Positions 1-9,198 of a DNA stretch of 64,000 nt are shown here, piece by piece. The DNA lies in contig NZ_JACJRE010000010.1 of assembly GCF_014697075.1 (NCBI RefSeq), positions 1 through 64,000 on the forward strand, in the 5' to 3' direction. The notes under the pieces are model-generated. The model saw only the letters and a list, made by a program, of their open reading frames with translations. It did no database searches and was not told the DNA's origin. Position 1 is the first letter of the stretch. Each line of letters begins with the position of its first letter. The stretch is from Tolypothrix sp. FACHB-123 (GTDB taxonomy: Bacteria; Cyanobacteriota; Cyanobacteriia; Cyanobacteriales; Nostocaceae). The translations under genes were made by a program, and so were the position numbers.

Positions 1-571
1 GATGTCAATACATATAAGGCTTTTGGCAAAATAAAGATGCTTTTTTTGTGTTTATATGAGTGCTATAACTAATAATTTGGCATAATAGCTACTGAAGAAC
101 CAAAATTATTATTTTTTTGTTGATATTGCTATAGTAAATATTATTTACCCTAGTCGCTAGATATTTGGTCTACTAAAACCAATAATGGTTGTGAAGAATT
201 AATACAATTATCGATATCCTATACTATAAGAAATAGTATCTTTAGAATAAGTAATTCAATCAATATCAAAGATACAACCTGAGTAGGGGAGACAAAAACA
301 AAAACACTTTTGTAAACAAAAGTTGTTTTCATATTTCGTGCTGAGAGGCGGTTTGCCGAAAACATTCCATCTTAAAATTGTCCTAAGTGGCGTGCGCATG
401 GCGTACCACAATTAATTTCAGCGTCATTTTGAGGTTGGTGCAAGATCTAAACCTCCCGTTAAAAGCGATCGCTCCTAGCAACTAAATACAGTCAGCAATA
501 AAATCCTCATTATTCCCAAATTTTGGCGATCGCATAATTCAATTCCACATTAAATTGCATACAGCCAAATT

Positions 572-602
572 AGGGCATGGGGCATTGGGCATTGGGCATT
601 GA
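572..602. repeat. Heptad tandem repeat (GGGCATT type)
   Basis: Four near-perfect copies of the 7-bp unit GGGCATT (first one GGGCATG). Short tandem heptads of this kind are typical of Nostoc-like genomes and recur at several intergenic sites in this window. Confidence 0.8.
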
Positions 603-612
603 TTAATTATGT

Positions 613-686
613 GTTTTACTTCCTCTGCCCCTCTGCTTCCTCTGCTTCCTCTGCCCCTCTGCTTCTCTCCCCCCTTCTCAACAACT
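613..686. repeat. Pyrimidine-rich repeat tract before pntA
   Basis: A nearly pure C/T tract built from iterations of CTTCCTCTG and CCCCTCTG, ending about 30 bases before the pntA start. It is probably a simple-sequence expansion. An effect on the pntA leader transcript is possible but not shown. Confidence 0.65.
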
Positions 687-719
687 GGGAACACTGCATA
701 AATCAATAGGAGAACGCCA

Positions 720-2309
720 ATGAAGATTGGTATTCCAAAAGAAGTATATCCTGGCGAACAGCGTGTAGCCGCTACGCCAGATACAGTCAAACGCTTGCAA
801 AAGCTGGGTTTTGATGTATTAGTAGAAAGAAATGCTGGCTGCGGCGCAAACTTTAATGATGATGCTTACACCGCAGCACAATGTCAGATTGTCCCAGATG
901 CAGCAACTTTATGGACAGAAGCAGATATTGTCCTCAAGGTGCGCCCACCGCAATTGCACCCAGATGCATGTAAACATGAAGTTGATTTACTGCATCAGGG
1001 AAGTACGTTAATTAGTTTTATTTGGCCTGCCCAAAATGGCGATTTATTGCAAAAATTAGTATCGCGTCAAGCTACAGTCTTGGCGATGGATGCAATCCCC
1101 CGGATTAGTCGAGCGCAAAAGCTAGATGCTTTAAGTTCAATGGCAAATTTGGCAGGGTATCGGGCGGTAATTGAAGCAGCTAACCACTTTGGGCGCTTCT
1201 TTAACGGACAAATTACCGCAGCCGGTAAGGTACCACCAGCCAAGGTAATGATTATTGGTGTGGGCGTTGCGGGATTAGCCGCCATTGGTACAGCTAAAGG
1301 ATTAGGCGCAATTGTGCGCGCTTTTGATACTCGCTTAGTAGTTAAAGAACAGGTAGAAAGTCTCGGAGCAGAATTTCTCGAACTCAACTTTGCTGAAGAT
1401 GGAACTGGTGAAGGCGGTTACGCCAAGGTGATGAGCGACGAATTCATCAAGGCGGAGATGGCGCTGTTTGCCGAGCAAGCCAAAGAAGTTGATATTATCA
1501 TCACTACAGCCTTGATTCCTGGGAAAAAAGCACCAGTGCTAATTACTCAGGAAATGGTTGAGAGTATGAAAGAAGGTTCGGTAATTGTTGATTTAGCAGC
1601 CGAGCAAGGTGGGAATTGTGCCTGTACTCATCCCGGTGAAGTTTACCGTCACAAGGGAGTAACCATAGTTGGTTTAACAGATTTGCCTAGCCGCATGGCA
1701 CAACAAGCCAGTCAACTTTACGGTACAAATCTTTACCATCTCCTCGAAGACATGGGAGGAGCAAAGAATTTTCAAGTCAATCTCGAAGATGAAGTCATTA
1801 GAGGCGCTTTAGTCGTTCATAGTGGCGAAATAACTTATCCACCGCCAAAAGTAGAGAAAAAAGTAGAGGTAACAGCAACCAAAAGTAGCAAAAGTGAAGA
1901 TAAAGTCAAAGAGCCGATTCCAGTCTTAGCAACTGCGCCAGCTTCCCCAGTTCCCAGCACAGCCAAAGGTGGGAGTAATGTAATTTGGCTGTTATTGGTT
2001 GGTGTCGCCTTACTTGGTATTGGGATAAGTGCGCCGCCAGAATTTTTGTCTCATTTTATTGTGTTTGTTCTGGCTTGCTTTATTGGTTGGCAAGTAATTT
2101 GGAATGTCAAACCAGCATTGCATACACCACTAATGAGCGTGACTAACGCCATTAGCGGCATCATTATTCTCGGCGGGATGCTGCAAATATCGGGAACATC
2201 CAACTTATCTACAACAATTCTGGGAGCGATCGCAATTCTTGTCGGCACAATTAACATCTCCGGCGGTTTCCTAGTCACCCAAAGAATGCTCAAAATGTTC
2301 CAAAGGTAA
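720..2309 (+). CDS. pntA: NAD(P) transhydrogenase subunit alpha
   Basis: Proton-translocating transhydrogenase alpha subunit of the cytoplasmic/thylakoid membrane. With PntB it couples hydride transfer between NAD(H) and NADP(H) to proton movement. At 529 residues this is the full-length alpha form: the N-terminal NAD(H)-binding part carries the glycine-rich motif [15 protein letters not shown] near residues 179-193, and after a Pro/Lys-rich linker (about 385-415) come three to four membrane segments (about 418-518). In some bacteria these two parts are separate genes; here they are fused. The ATG is preceded by AGGAG at a good distance. pntB follows after 7 bases, so the two are certainly co-transcribed. 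Confidence 0.96.
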   Translation: MKIGIPKEVYPGEQRVAATPDTVKRLQKLGFDVLVERNAGCGANFNDDAYTAAQCQIVPDAATLWTEADIVLKVRPPQLHPDACKHEVDLLHQGSTLISFIWPAQNGDLLQKLVSRQATVLAMDAIPRISRAQKLDALSSMANLAGYRAVIEAANHFGRFFNGQITAAGKVPPAKVMIIGVGVAGLAAIGTAKGLGAIVRAFDTRLVVKEQVESLGAEFLELNFAEDGTGEGGYAKVMSDEFIKAEMALFAEQAKEVDIIITTALIPGKKAPVLITQEMVESMKEGSVIVDLAAEQGGNCACTHPGEVYRHKGVTIVGLTDLPSRMAQQASQLYGTNLYHLLEDMGGAKNFQVNLEDEVIRGALVVHSGEITYPPPKVEKKVEVTATKSSKSEDKVKEPIPVLATAPASPVPSTAKGGSNVIWLLLVGVALLGIGISAPPEFLSHFIVFVLACFIGWQVIWNVKPALHTPLMSVTNAISGIIILGGMLQISGTSNLSTTILGAIAILVGTINISGGFLVTQRMLKMFQR

Positions 2310-2316
2310 AAGATTT

Positions 2317-3768
2317 ATGTCAAATAATTTACTGACAGTAGCCTATATTGTCGCTAGCGCCTTATTCATTCTCAGCCTTGGGGGACTATCCGATCAAGAA
2401 ACTGCACGCAAAGGCAATGTTTATGGCATCGTAGGAATGCTGATTGCTTTTGTAGCAACTGCCCTATCTCTAAATATCAATGCTTACGGTATCTTGGCTA
2501 CAGTTGTTATTCCCGGAGCAGTTATAGGGGCAATTGTCGCTTCGCGGGTAGCCATGACTTCTATGCCAGAATTAGTAGCAATTCTGCATAGTTTTGTCGG
2601 TGCAGCCGCAGTTCTCGTTGGCATTGCTAATTATCTCCAAGAAACGCCACTGAATCCTGGAGAGTCCACAATCCACCAAATAGAAATATTTATTGGTGTA
2701 TTTATTGGTGCAGTCACCTTTACTGGTTCAATCGTTGCCTTTGGTAAACTTAGAGGTATCATCAGCAGCAAACCCTTACTATTACCAGCAAGGCATTTAT
2801 TAAACTTAGCTATGCTTGCGGCTGTAATCTGGCTTGGTAGTCAATTTCTCGGTGCAGAAGTAACAATCGGATTGCAACCTTTATTAATCATGTCTGCAAT
2901 TGCCGCAGTTTTAGGCGTTCATCTTGTCATGGCAATTGGTGGCGCGGATATGCCGGTGGTAATTTCCATGCTCAACAGCTACTCTGGATGGGCGGCGGCG
3001 GCGGCTGGTTTCATGTTATCTAACGACTTACTGATTATTACCGGTGCATTAGTCGGTAGTAGTGGGGCAATCCTCAGCTACATCATGTGCAAAGCCATGA
3101 ACCGTTCCTTCATCAGCGTCATTTTAGGCGGCTTTGGGGCGCAGACAACTAGCGCAACTATGGCAGATGGCGCACAGCCAGAAGGTAAAGTTAACTCAGC
3201 GACAGTAGAAGACACAGTAGAAATTCTTTGCCGTGCCAAGAGTGTGATCATTGTTCCTGGCTACGGTATGGCAGTAGCCCAAGCACAACATGGCGTTTCC
3301 GAAATTGTCAAACGATTGCGCGATCGCCGAATTAAAGTGCGTTTCGGTATTCATCCCGTAGCTGGACGTATGCCAGGACACATGAATGTTTTGTTAGCAG
3401 AAGCGAAAGTTCCTTATGATATCGTCTTAGAAATGGACGAAATTAATGAGGATTTTACGGAAACAGATGTAGTCTTAGTCATTGGTGCTAACGACACTGT
3501 TAACCCCAGCGCCTTAGAAAATCCCAATAGCCCCATTGCGGGAATGCCTGTACTCGAAGTTTGGAAAGCTGGTACAGTCATCGTCATGAAACGCAGTATG
3601 GCAAGCGGCTATGCTGGAGTAGAAAACCCGCTATTTTATAAGCCAAATACCCTGATGTTGTTTGGCGATGCGAAGAAAAATATTGATGCAACAGTCAGCA
3701 AACTTAGCGAATTAAGCGAGGAAAGCAGCAATATTAATCTAGTAGCGAAACCAGTATTTTCCACATAA
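2317..3768 (+). CDS. pntB: NAD(P) transhydrogenase subunit beta
   Basis: Beta subunit of the proton-translocating transhydrogenase: the N-terminal two thirds (about residues 1-260) is a bundle of hydrophobic membrane segments, and the C-terminal domain binds NADP(H), with the motif [12 protein letters not shown] near residue 312 and [10 protein letters not shown] further on. The 483-residue length is normal for the family. AAAGG just before the ATG serves as ribosome binding site, overlapping the pntA stop region, as expected for translational coupling. It ends the operon; a hairpin followed by a T run lies about 75 bases downstream. Confidence 0.96.
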   Translation: MSNNLLTVAYIVASALFILSLGGLSDQETARKGNVYGIVGMLIAFVATALSLNINAYGILATVVIPGAVIGAIVASRVAMTSMPELVAILHSFVGAAAVLVGIANYLQETPLNPGESTIHQIEIFIGVFIGAVTFTGSIVAFGKLRGIISSKPLLLPARHLLNLAMLAAVIWLGSQFLGAEVTIGLQPLLIMSAIAAVLGVHLVMAIGGADMPVVISMLNSYSGWAAAAAGFMLSNDLLIITGALVGSSGAILSYIMCKAMNRSFISVILGGFGAQTTSATMADGAQPEGKVNSATVEDTVEILCRAKSVIIVPGYGMAVAQAQHGVSEIVKRLRDRRIKVRFGIHPVAGRMPGHMNVLLAEAKVPYDIVLEMDEINEDFTETDVVLVIGANDTVNPSALENPNSPIAGMPVLEVWKAGTVIVMKRSMASGYAGVENPLFYKPNTLMLFGDAKKNIDATVSKLSELSEESSNINLVAKPVFST

Positions 3769-3806
3769 GCATTGTTAGTGAGAATACTTGCGCTGATACC
3801 GCCATA

Positions 3807-3921
3807 CCGCCGTCACCCTCAAGGGTGCGGCTAATTAAACAAAGCCTGCAAATGCAGGCTAATTTTTTTAGCCCACGCAGGTGGGCTTTGTATTAATAGC
3901 CCCAGGCTTCCAGCCTGCGGG
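3807..3921. repeat. Dispersed palindromic element, copy A
   Basis: About 115 bases made almost entirely of hairpins: CACCCTCAAGGGTG, a GCCTGCA/TGCAGGC stem, an AGCCCAC/GTGGGCT stem and AGGCTTCCAGCCT. The same string of motifs occurs in inverted orientation at 38773-38892 and in part at 45602-45655, so this is a mobile or REP/MITE-like repeat. Confidence 0.75.
3843..3869 (+). terminator. Rho-independent terminator after pntB
   Basis: Stem AGCCTGCA / TGCAGGCT with a two-base loop, directly followed by AATTTTTTT. It lies inside the dispersed palindromic element, so the repeat seems to provide the operon's terminator. Confidence 0.7.
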
Positions 3922-4063
3922 CGATATATCGGGTATGCGATTGATAAAATGCGTAGGCGATCGCATCTCAACTGATTTGTCCAAGGGACATCCAATTTTT
4001 TAAATACCCATTTAAGACTTTGCCCTTAAAAGCTATGGTGTACACACAAGTTGCTTCATTAGC

Positions 4064-4330
4064 ATTGTTAATGTAACGGCTCACATTGTTAATGTAACGG
4101 CTCACATTATTAATGTAACGACTGACATTGTTAATGTAACGGCTCACATTGTTAATGTAACGGCTCACATTGTTAATGTAACGGCTCACATTGTTAATGT
4201 AACGGCTCACATTGTTAATGTAACGGCTCACATTGTTAATGTAACGGCTCACATTGTTAATGTAACGGCTCACATTGTTAATGTAACGGCTCACATTGTT
4301 AATGTAACGGCTGACATTGTTAATGTAACA
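4064..4330. repeat. 21-bp minisatellite, 12 full copies plus a partial
   Basis: Exactly in-phase copies of a 21-bp unit beginning ATTGTTAATGTAACG. Copy 3 (4106-4126) has three substitutions and copy 12 (4295-4315) has one; all other full copies are identical. The period is a multiple of three, and the minus strand stays open across it, reading a seven-residue repeat YINNVSR. I do not call a gene there: the only start is a TTG and no ribosome binding site is visible. Confidence 0.9.
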
Positions 4331-4352
4331 ACCTAAGTGCAATCAAATAGTA

Positions 4353-4416
4353 GTAGGGGCACGGCATCCACAATCTTTTGGTGTATACAGTAATCTTATC
4401 GGTGCCGTGCCCCTAC
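4353..4416. repeat. 14-bp perfect inverted repeat
   Basis: GTAGGGGCACGGCA (4353-4366) and its exact reverse complement (4403-4416) enclose 36 bases. It sits directly after the minisatellite. This resembles the small inverted-repeat elements scattered in cyanobacterial genomes. A similar GTAGGGGC string appears near 25577 and 38715. Confidence 0.7.
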
Positions 4417-4738
4417 GAAATATTGCATCTCAGCCTAACTGAACTCTATTGAATTTTAAGCGATCGCACTGCTTTGTTATATTAATGCATCGGTCTGCGA
4501 TCGCATTGCATCGAGTGACAATGCGATTGTATTGAGTGACAACGTTATAGCTGTAGTCACATAGGTTAAACACCTGGAAAGCGTGAATGCTAAGAATTGC
4601 AATAGTTTTACCCGATCCTGAATCGCAAAATCTCAAAGCGCGTAGACATCGCCAAAAAGCGAAGATGTAGCATTTTTTTCATATCAGTTAAGATAATTTG
4701 CATCAATCTTCTTTCTTTTTACCCTTTTGCTGGGAATT
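4417..4738. other. Gap before the Roco gene
   Basis: No gene is seen. The region has two HIP1-like octamers and short repeats of the type GAGTGACAA-GCGATTG. It must hold the promoter of the Roco gene, which I cannot place. Confidence 0.4.
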
Positions 4739-6697
4739 ATGACGCAGGATGAGTTATTGCTACTGATAGATCGCGCGGCGGCTGAGGGTTGGCGAGAGTT
4801 AGACTTGTCGGGGCAAGAGTTGACTGAGATACCAGAGGCGCTAGCTAAATTAACCAATCTCACCCAGCTTCACCTCGGTGGCAACGAAATAACCGAGATA
4901 CCAGAGGCGCTGGCACAATTAACCAATCTCACCCAGCTTGACCTCAGTGACAACCAAATAACCGAGATACTAGAGGCGCTGGCACAATTAACCAATCTGA
5001 GGGTACTTGACCTCAGTGACAACCAAATAACCGAGATACCAGAGGCGCTGGCACAATTAACCAATCTCACCCAGCTTGACCTCAGTGGCAACCAAATAAC
5101 CAATATTCCATTAGAAATTCTTAATTCAAAAGATACAAAAAAGATTTTGAATTACTTGCGGCAAATTAGCACAAGTGAAACTCGACCATTACACGAAGCC
5201 AAACTCTTGCTCGTCGGACAAGGTAGCGTCGGCAAAACATCCCTCATCGAGCGATTAATCCGCAATAAATATGATAAAAATCAACCCCAAACCGACGGAC
5301 TCAATGTCCAAACTTGGAACGTACAGGTCAATAGCAAAGACATCCGCCTGAATGTTTGGGACTTTGGCGGACAAGAAATTTATCATGCCACACATCAGTT
5401 TTTTCTCACTAAGTGCAGCCTCTATCTCCTAGTTTGTAATTGTCGCACCAGCGAAGAAGAAAACCGCATCGAATATTGGCTGAAACTAATCGAAACCTTC
5501 GGCGGACAGTCCCCCGTGATTATCGTTGGAAACAAAAAAGACGAACAACCCCTCGACATCAACCGCAAGGCATTACGCGAAAAATATCCTAACATCCAAG
5601 CCATTATCGAAACTTCCTGCCAAGAAAATATCGGCATTGATGAACTTCGCGCCGCAATTTTGCAACAAATCGCCAACCGCAAAGAAGTCTACGACCTTCT
5701 ACCGCTCTCATGGTTTGAGGTCAAACAGCAACTTGAATCCATGCCTCAAGACTTCATCACCTACAATAACTATATCGGCATCTGCTACGAAAACAAAATT
5801 CCCGAAGAACAAAACCAAGAGCAACTCATCGATTTGTTGCATCGACTCGGCTTAGTTCTCAACTTCCGCGAGCATCCCATCCTCAAAGATACCAACGTCC
5901 TCAAACCCAACTGGGTGACAGAAGGCATTTACGCGCTCCTGAGCGATGAAATACTTAAAACTAAAAACAAAGGCATTTTCACCTATGCGGATCTCAGCCG
6001 CATCCTCAATCCAAAGCGTTACCCCACCCAGCGTCACGGCTATCTAATCGGGCTGATGAAAAAATTTGAGCTTTGCTTTGCCCTAGAATGTCAGCCACCA
6101 CAATTCCTGATTGCGGGACTTCTGCCCAAAGACGAACCAGAGGAAACAGAATTAGAAGGCGAAACCCTGGAATTGCAATACCATTACAAAGTTCTCCCCG
6201 AAAGCATCATTTCTCGCTTCATCGTCATCACCCACGAAAAAATTCATAACCAAATCTATTGGCGCAGTGGCGTCATGTTGAGATATCAAGAACACAACGA
6301 AATCTACAACATTGCTTGCATCAAAGCCGATCCCGAAGACAAAAAAATCTTCATCACCATTAGCGGACGCAAAGAAACCCGTCGCTTATTTCTCGGTATA
6401 CTCCGCGATGTCTTCAACAAAATCCACAAAAGTATCCCCAATCTCGAAATCACCGAATGGGTTCCCATCCCTGGCTATCCCAATCATCCGCCCCTCGACT
6501 ACCAAGAACTTCTGGGACTTGAGGCAATGGGTGAAAGAACAGTCACCATCGGCAAACTAAAATTAAAACTCGATTTGCGTCAACTTTTAGATGGCTACGA
6601 ATCACTAGAATCGCGTCGAAAGAAATCTGATATTTTTATTGTACCCAGCTATGAAGATCTTGTAGAAAGCAAAATAAATGTTGACATATCTTCTTAA
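4739..6697 (+). CDS. LRR-Roc-COR (Roco family) GTPase
   Basis: Roco protein of 652 residues. N-terminal leucine-rich repeats (about residues 20-125) follow a 23-residue period with the core LTEIPEALAQLTNLTQLDL; the DNA repeats (69 bp) are nearly identical to each other. Next is a Ras-like Roc domain with the P-loop GQGSVGKTS near residue 160, DFGGQE near 207 and the guanine-specificity motif NKKD near 264, then a COR dimerisation domain. No kinase or other catalytic domain follows, so output is probably through a partner. The ATG at 4739 with upstream GGGA is preferred over an in-frame TTG 12 bases earlier. It is followed by an AT-rich unrelated gene, as in an accessory island. GTP binding is confident; the biological role is not known. 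Confidence 0.9.
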   Translation: MTQDELLLLIDRAAAEGWRELDLSGQELTEIPEALAKLTNLTQLHLGGNEITEIPEALAQLTNLTQLDLSDNQITEILEALAQLTNLRVLDLSDNQITEIPEALAQLTNLTQLDLSGNQITNIPLEILNSKDTKKILNYLRQISTSETRPLHEAKLLLVGQGSVGKTSLIERLIRNKYDKNQPQTDGLNVQTWNVQVNSKDIRLNVWDFGGQEIYHATHQFFLTKCSLYLLVCNCRTSEEENRIEYWLKLIETFGGQSPVIIVGNKKDEQPLDINRKALREKYPNIQAIIETSCQENIGIDELRAAILQQIANRKEVYDLLPLSWFEVKQQLESMPQDFITYNNYIGICYENKIPEEQNQEQLIDLLHRLGLVLNFREHPILKDTNVLKPNWVTEGIYALLSDEILKTKNKGIFTYADLSRILNPKRYPTQRHGYLIGLMKKFELCFALECQPPQFLIAGLLPKDEPEETELEGETLELQYHYKVLPESIISRFIVITHEKIHNQIYWRSGVMLRYQEHNEIYNIACIKADPEDKKIFITISGRKETRRLFLGILRDVFNKIHKSIPNLEITEWVPIPGYPNHPPLDYQELLGLEAMGERTVTIGKLKLKLDLRQLLDGYESLESRRKKSDIFIVPSYEDLVESKINVDISS

Positions 6698-6753
6698 ATA
6701 AGAAATGTATATAAAAATATCCGATATACAATCCTTTTGACTGAAGATAAAGA

Positions 6754-7587
6754 ATGAATATTGATTACAAAATATATGTAATTTTTCCTAACTCTCGGAA
6801 AAGCTTATGTGAAATTATTACTCAGCACATCATTGAATTATTTGGTAATACTATATGTTGTGAAGGTATTACATATAGTCTCAACAACATAGACATCAAA
6901 AAGATCAATAAAATTCTTCAAGATAAATGCATTTTAATTATTGGCTACGAAGGAAATATTTCTTATGAAAATTGTTATAAATTAGGAATGGCTCATGCAA
7001 AAGATAGAATTGTAATTCTCATCAATATACTTCCCAAAGATGATTATATTTTTAAAGAAAATCCTGAATATATAAGAAAACATTTTTTTGTAGCATTCCA
7101 AGTGAATAAAAAAGAATTAGAAAGAATAACAAAAACTCTAGAGGATATAATTAATGTTATTTTGATAAATGATTTTTCTAGTATTCTTTATTTGAAAGCT
7201 ATACATTTGTGCAATGATTTGGAGGTAGAAACTAAAATTACTATTACTAAACTAGATAAAAATTTGTTTGAATCTCGACTAAGCAAGTATGAAGAATATT
7301 TTTTAAAACAACATCAAAAAAAATTATTCGATTTGTATTTAGAGGATGACAAGAGCTTGTATATTACTTTGCTATATTGTATTTGTGAAGATAAATATCA
7401 ACTCCTAGAAATTGAAGATAAAGCAAATATACAGCAACAATCATTACCAATGGGTAATGATTTATCTAAACAAGAAATATTAGAGAATTTTTTGATCAGT
7501 ATTACTAATAATTATAATATTCAGCAATATGGAAAAGGCGATAATTTTGGAGGCGATAATATTGATGGAGATAAAATAATCGGATGA
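6754..7587 (+). CDS. TIR/deoxyribosyltransferase-like protein with C-terminal GDN motif
   Basis: Uncharacterised 277-residue protein, clearly AT-richer than its neighbours, which suggests transfer. Residues 5-130 look like a small Rossmann-like fold: strands IYVIF and CILIIGY, then SYENCYKLGMAHAKDRIVIL (70-89). This resembles the Y-E-LG-AHA-VIL signature of TIR and nucleoside deoxyribosyltransferase-like folds, where the Glu (here E72) is catalytic in many members. The middle is helical and charged. The last 20 or so residues hold QQYGKGDNFGGDNIDGDKI, shared in style with the protein encoded at 7786. The stop overlaps the start of a broken DUF4926 gene (ATGATG). Fold assignment is by eye; NAD(P) hydrolysis or nucleotide binding is a guess. 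Confidence 0.6.
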   Translation: MNIDYKIYVIFPNSRKSLCEIITQHIIELFGNTICCEGITYSLNNIDIKKINKILQDKCILIIGYEGNISYENCYKLGMAHAKDRIVILINILPKDDYIFKENPEYIRKHFFVAFQVNKKELERITKTLEDIINVILINDFSSILYLKAIHLCNDLEVETKITITKLDKNLFESRLSKYEEYFLKQHQKKLFDLYLEDDKSLYITLLYCICEDKYQLLEIEDKANIQQQSLPMGNDLSKQEILENFLISITNNYNIQQYGKGDNFGGDNIDGDKIIG

Positions 7588-7785
7588 TGCTAAAAATTCT
7601 AGATGTGGTCGCGCTCAAAAATCATTTACCAGAATCTCCTTGCTGGACAAGTGGCAACCATTGTCTAAATCCTCACTGCCGAAGTATACGAGGTAGAATT
7701 TAGTGATGATGACGGTCAAACCTATGCCATGCAAGCTTTACCAGCCCATCAACTCCCAAAATTCAATGACAAACCCCTAAAAAAT
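7584..7785 (+). pseudogene. DUF4926 family gene, frameshifted and interrupted by a stop
   Basis: Translation from ATG 7584 begins MMLKILDVVALKNHLPES, then a +1 shift is needed to continue LLAGQVATIV, then an in-frame TAA (probably once GAA), and then ILTAEVYEVEFSDDDGQTYA, all matching the small DUF4926 family as I remember it. So there is at least one frameshift near 7640 and one nonsense codon near 7660. These small proteins are common near toxin-antitoxin-like loci in cyanobacteria. The start overlaps the stop of the preceding gene, so it was once part of this operon. The last part runs in frame into the next gene. Confidence 0.7.
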
Positions 7786-8250
7786 ATGTCTAACACCATC
7801 AATCAACACGGCAAAGGCGATAACGTTGCAGGTGATAAAATCATGCACGATAAAATCCAAGGTGATAAAAACCAAAATGATTTCAAAGGCGCAACTATTG
7901 GAATTGTCGCTCAAAACCAAGCCCAAGTCACAGTAAGCAACTTTAATCAAACAAGCGGCGCAAGCGTAGCAGAACTAATGCAAATCATCAGCACCATGCG
8001 TCAAACAGCCGCCCAATTTCCCCCAGAAATCCGCGACGACATCATTATTGATATTGATGATGTAGAAGCAGAAATTCAAAAGCCAGAACAAGAACGCAAG
8101 ACAGCCAAACTCAAAAAGCGTCTAACAGCTTTACTAACTGCTGTTAGTTTAATCGCTGCACCAATTGCAGGTATAACAGACTTTACAAACAATGTTATGG
8201 AAATAGGAAGCAAATTAAATATCGAACTCCCGCTTCCCCCTGGTAAATAG
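7786..8250 (+). CDS. Small protein with GKGDN/GDK motif and hydrophobic C-terminus
   Basis: Unknown 154-residue protein. The N-terminus (residues 4-30) is a polar repeat, HGKGDNVAGDKI followed by HDKIQGDKNQND, matching the C-terminal tail of the protein encoded at 6754. Next come a Gln/Ser/Thr-rich stretch (about 35-65), an acidic helix (about 75-110) and a hydrophobic helix (about 115-135, LLTAVSLIAAPIAGITDF) that could insert in or touch a membrane. I chose ATG 7786 because an in-frame ATG further upstream (7729) lies inside the DUF4926 remnant. No good Shine-Dalgarno sequence is visible. The function is unknown; the shared motif suggests that it and the upstream protein bind the same partner or each other. 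Confidence 0.65.
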   Translation: MSNTINQHGKGDNVAGDKIMHDKIQGDKNQNDFKGATIGIVAQNQAQVTVSNFNQTSGASVAELMQIISTMRQTAAQFPPEIRDDIIIDIDDVEAEIQKPEQERKTAKLKKRLTALLTAVSLIAAPIAGITDFTNNVMEIGSKLNIELPLPPGK

Positions 8251-8283
8251 ACTTATTCGCGTTAAGGCATTTTTATTTAAAAA

Positions 8284-8352
8284 TAATGACATTGCCAGAA
8301 ATGCGATCGCATTTTCACTTTATATAATGACATTGCCAGGAATGCGATCGCC
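8284..8352. repeat. Direct repeat pair ending in HIP1
   Basis: Two 28-bp copies beginning ATAATGACATTGCCAG and ending in GCGATCGC (8284-8311 and 8325-8352) with a single mismatch. They lie between the convergent 7786 gene and recR. Confidence 0.7.
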
Positions 8353-8373
8353 TGAACCAAAAAATCACAACCC

Positions 8374-8931
8374 TCAATCCAACTCTCGCCGCCCTTCCAA
8401 AGCCCTAGCTAATGTCACCTCGTCGGCGTACTCCAAATCTCCACCCACAGGTAAACCAAAAGCAATTCGCGTCACCTTGGTAAATGGTTTCAATAGTTGA
8501 CCGATATATAATGTCGTGGTTTCCCCTTCCACGCTGGGACTAATCGCTAAAATTACTTCTTGGGGTTTTTGTTGACTCACCCGCCTCACTAAAGCTTGAA
8601 CAGTCAACTGTTCCGGGCCGATACCATCCATTGGCGAAATCACCCCGCCCAAAACGTGATACTTACCTTTGAACTCGCGGGTTTTTTCCAATGCAATCAC
8701 ATCACGGGAATCGGCGACTACACATATAGTATTGATATCGCGGTTAGGATTGCGACAGATTTCACAAACTGGTTCAGCAGATAAATGAAAGCAGACAGAA
8801 CACAAGCCCACCTGTTTTTTAGCATCAATCAGAGCTTGTGCCAAAGCCTCTACTTCTGTTTCTGGTCGCTTCAAAATATGCAAAGCCAAGCGCTGGGCAG
8901 ACTTAGGCCCCACTCCTGGTAGGCGTTGCAA
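8374..8931 (-). CDS. recR: Recombination protein RecR
   Basis: RecR of the RecFOR pathway, which loads RecA at single-strand gaps. Seen in order: the helix-hairpin-helix [17 protein letters not shown], the four-cysteine zinc finger (CSVC ... CEIC, about residues 43-61), a Toprim domain with [16 protein letters not shown], and the C-terminal [17 protein letters not shown]. The coordinates use the TTG at 8931. The conserved N-terminal block [12 protein letters not shown] is encoded in frame directly upstream (to about 8973), but no ATG, GTG or TTG precedes it before a stop near 9117. The true protein is therefore probably 12 or more residues longer with an unusual start, or it really begins at this TTG. 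Confidence 0.9.
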   Translation of the reverse strand: MQRLPGVGPKSAQRLALHILKRPETEVEALAQALIDAKKQVGLCSVCFHLSAEPVCEICRNPNRDINTICVVADSRDVIALEKTREFKGKYHVLGGVISPMDGIGPEQLTVQALVRRVSQQKPQEVILAISPSVEGETTTLYIGQLLKPFTKVTRIAFGLPVGGDLEYADEVTLARALEGRRELD

Positions 8932-9198
8932 TTGCTCAATTAACCGTGCTAAAGGACGTGCGTAAACCGTAGCTTTATCTCCAGAATGTTTTACCTTAAC
9001 TATGATGACATTCTTAGAGGATTTTGGACGAGCGATCGCCCAAATTGCGTAGATGCAGAGCAGCTTATCGTAGACATCGCCTAATTCCCATATATTTATA
9101 TTGCAGTAGTTGTATTATTTGTTGAAATACCTGACTAATAGGGTATTTTTTGAAGGGAATTTCCTACTTAAATTCATATATTGCGAGATTATTAAGAT

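Larger units (their letters stand above)
1..719. other. Upstream region of pntAB, no gene seen
   Basis: No convincing coding sequence is seen. The left two thirds is AT-rich and unremarkable. The right end carries GGGCATT-type heptad repeats and a long C/T-only tract just before pntA. The pntA promoter should lie here, but I cannot place -10/-35 boxes with confidence. Confidence 0.5.

Noticed and set aside
539-790. Minus-strand frame in front of pntA
   Set aside because: It runs through the C/T tract and heptad repeats and into the pntA start on the other strand; no family features.
1067-1387. Minus-strand frame inside pntA
   Set aside because: A shadow of the conserved pntA coding sequence.
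3968-4342. Minus-strand frame through the minisatellite (YINNVSR repeat peptide)
   Set aside because: Only a TTG start, no ribosome site, and the open frame is forced by the 21-bp period. I kept the silent-variant pattern as a finding only.
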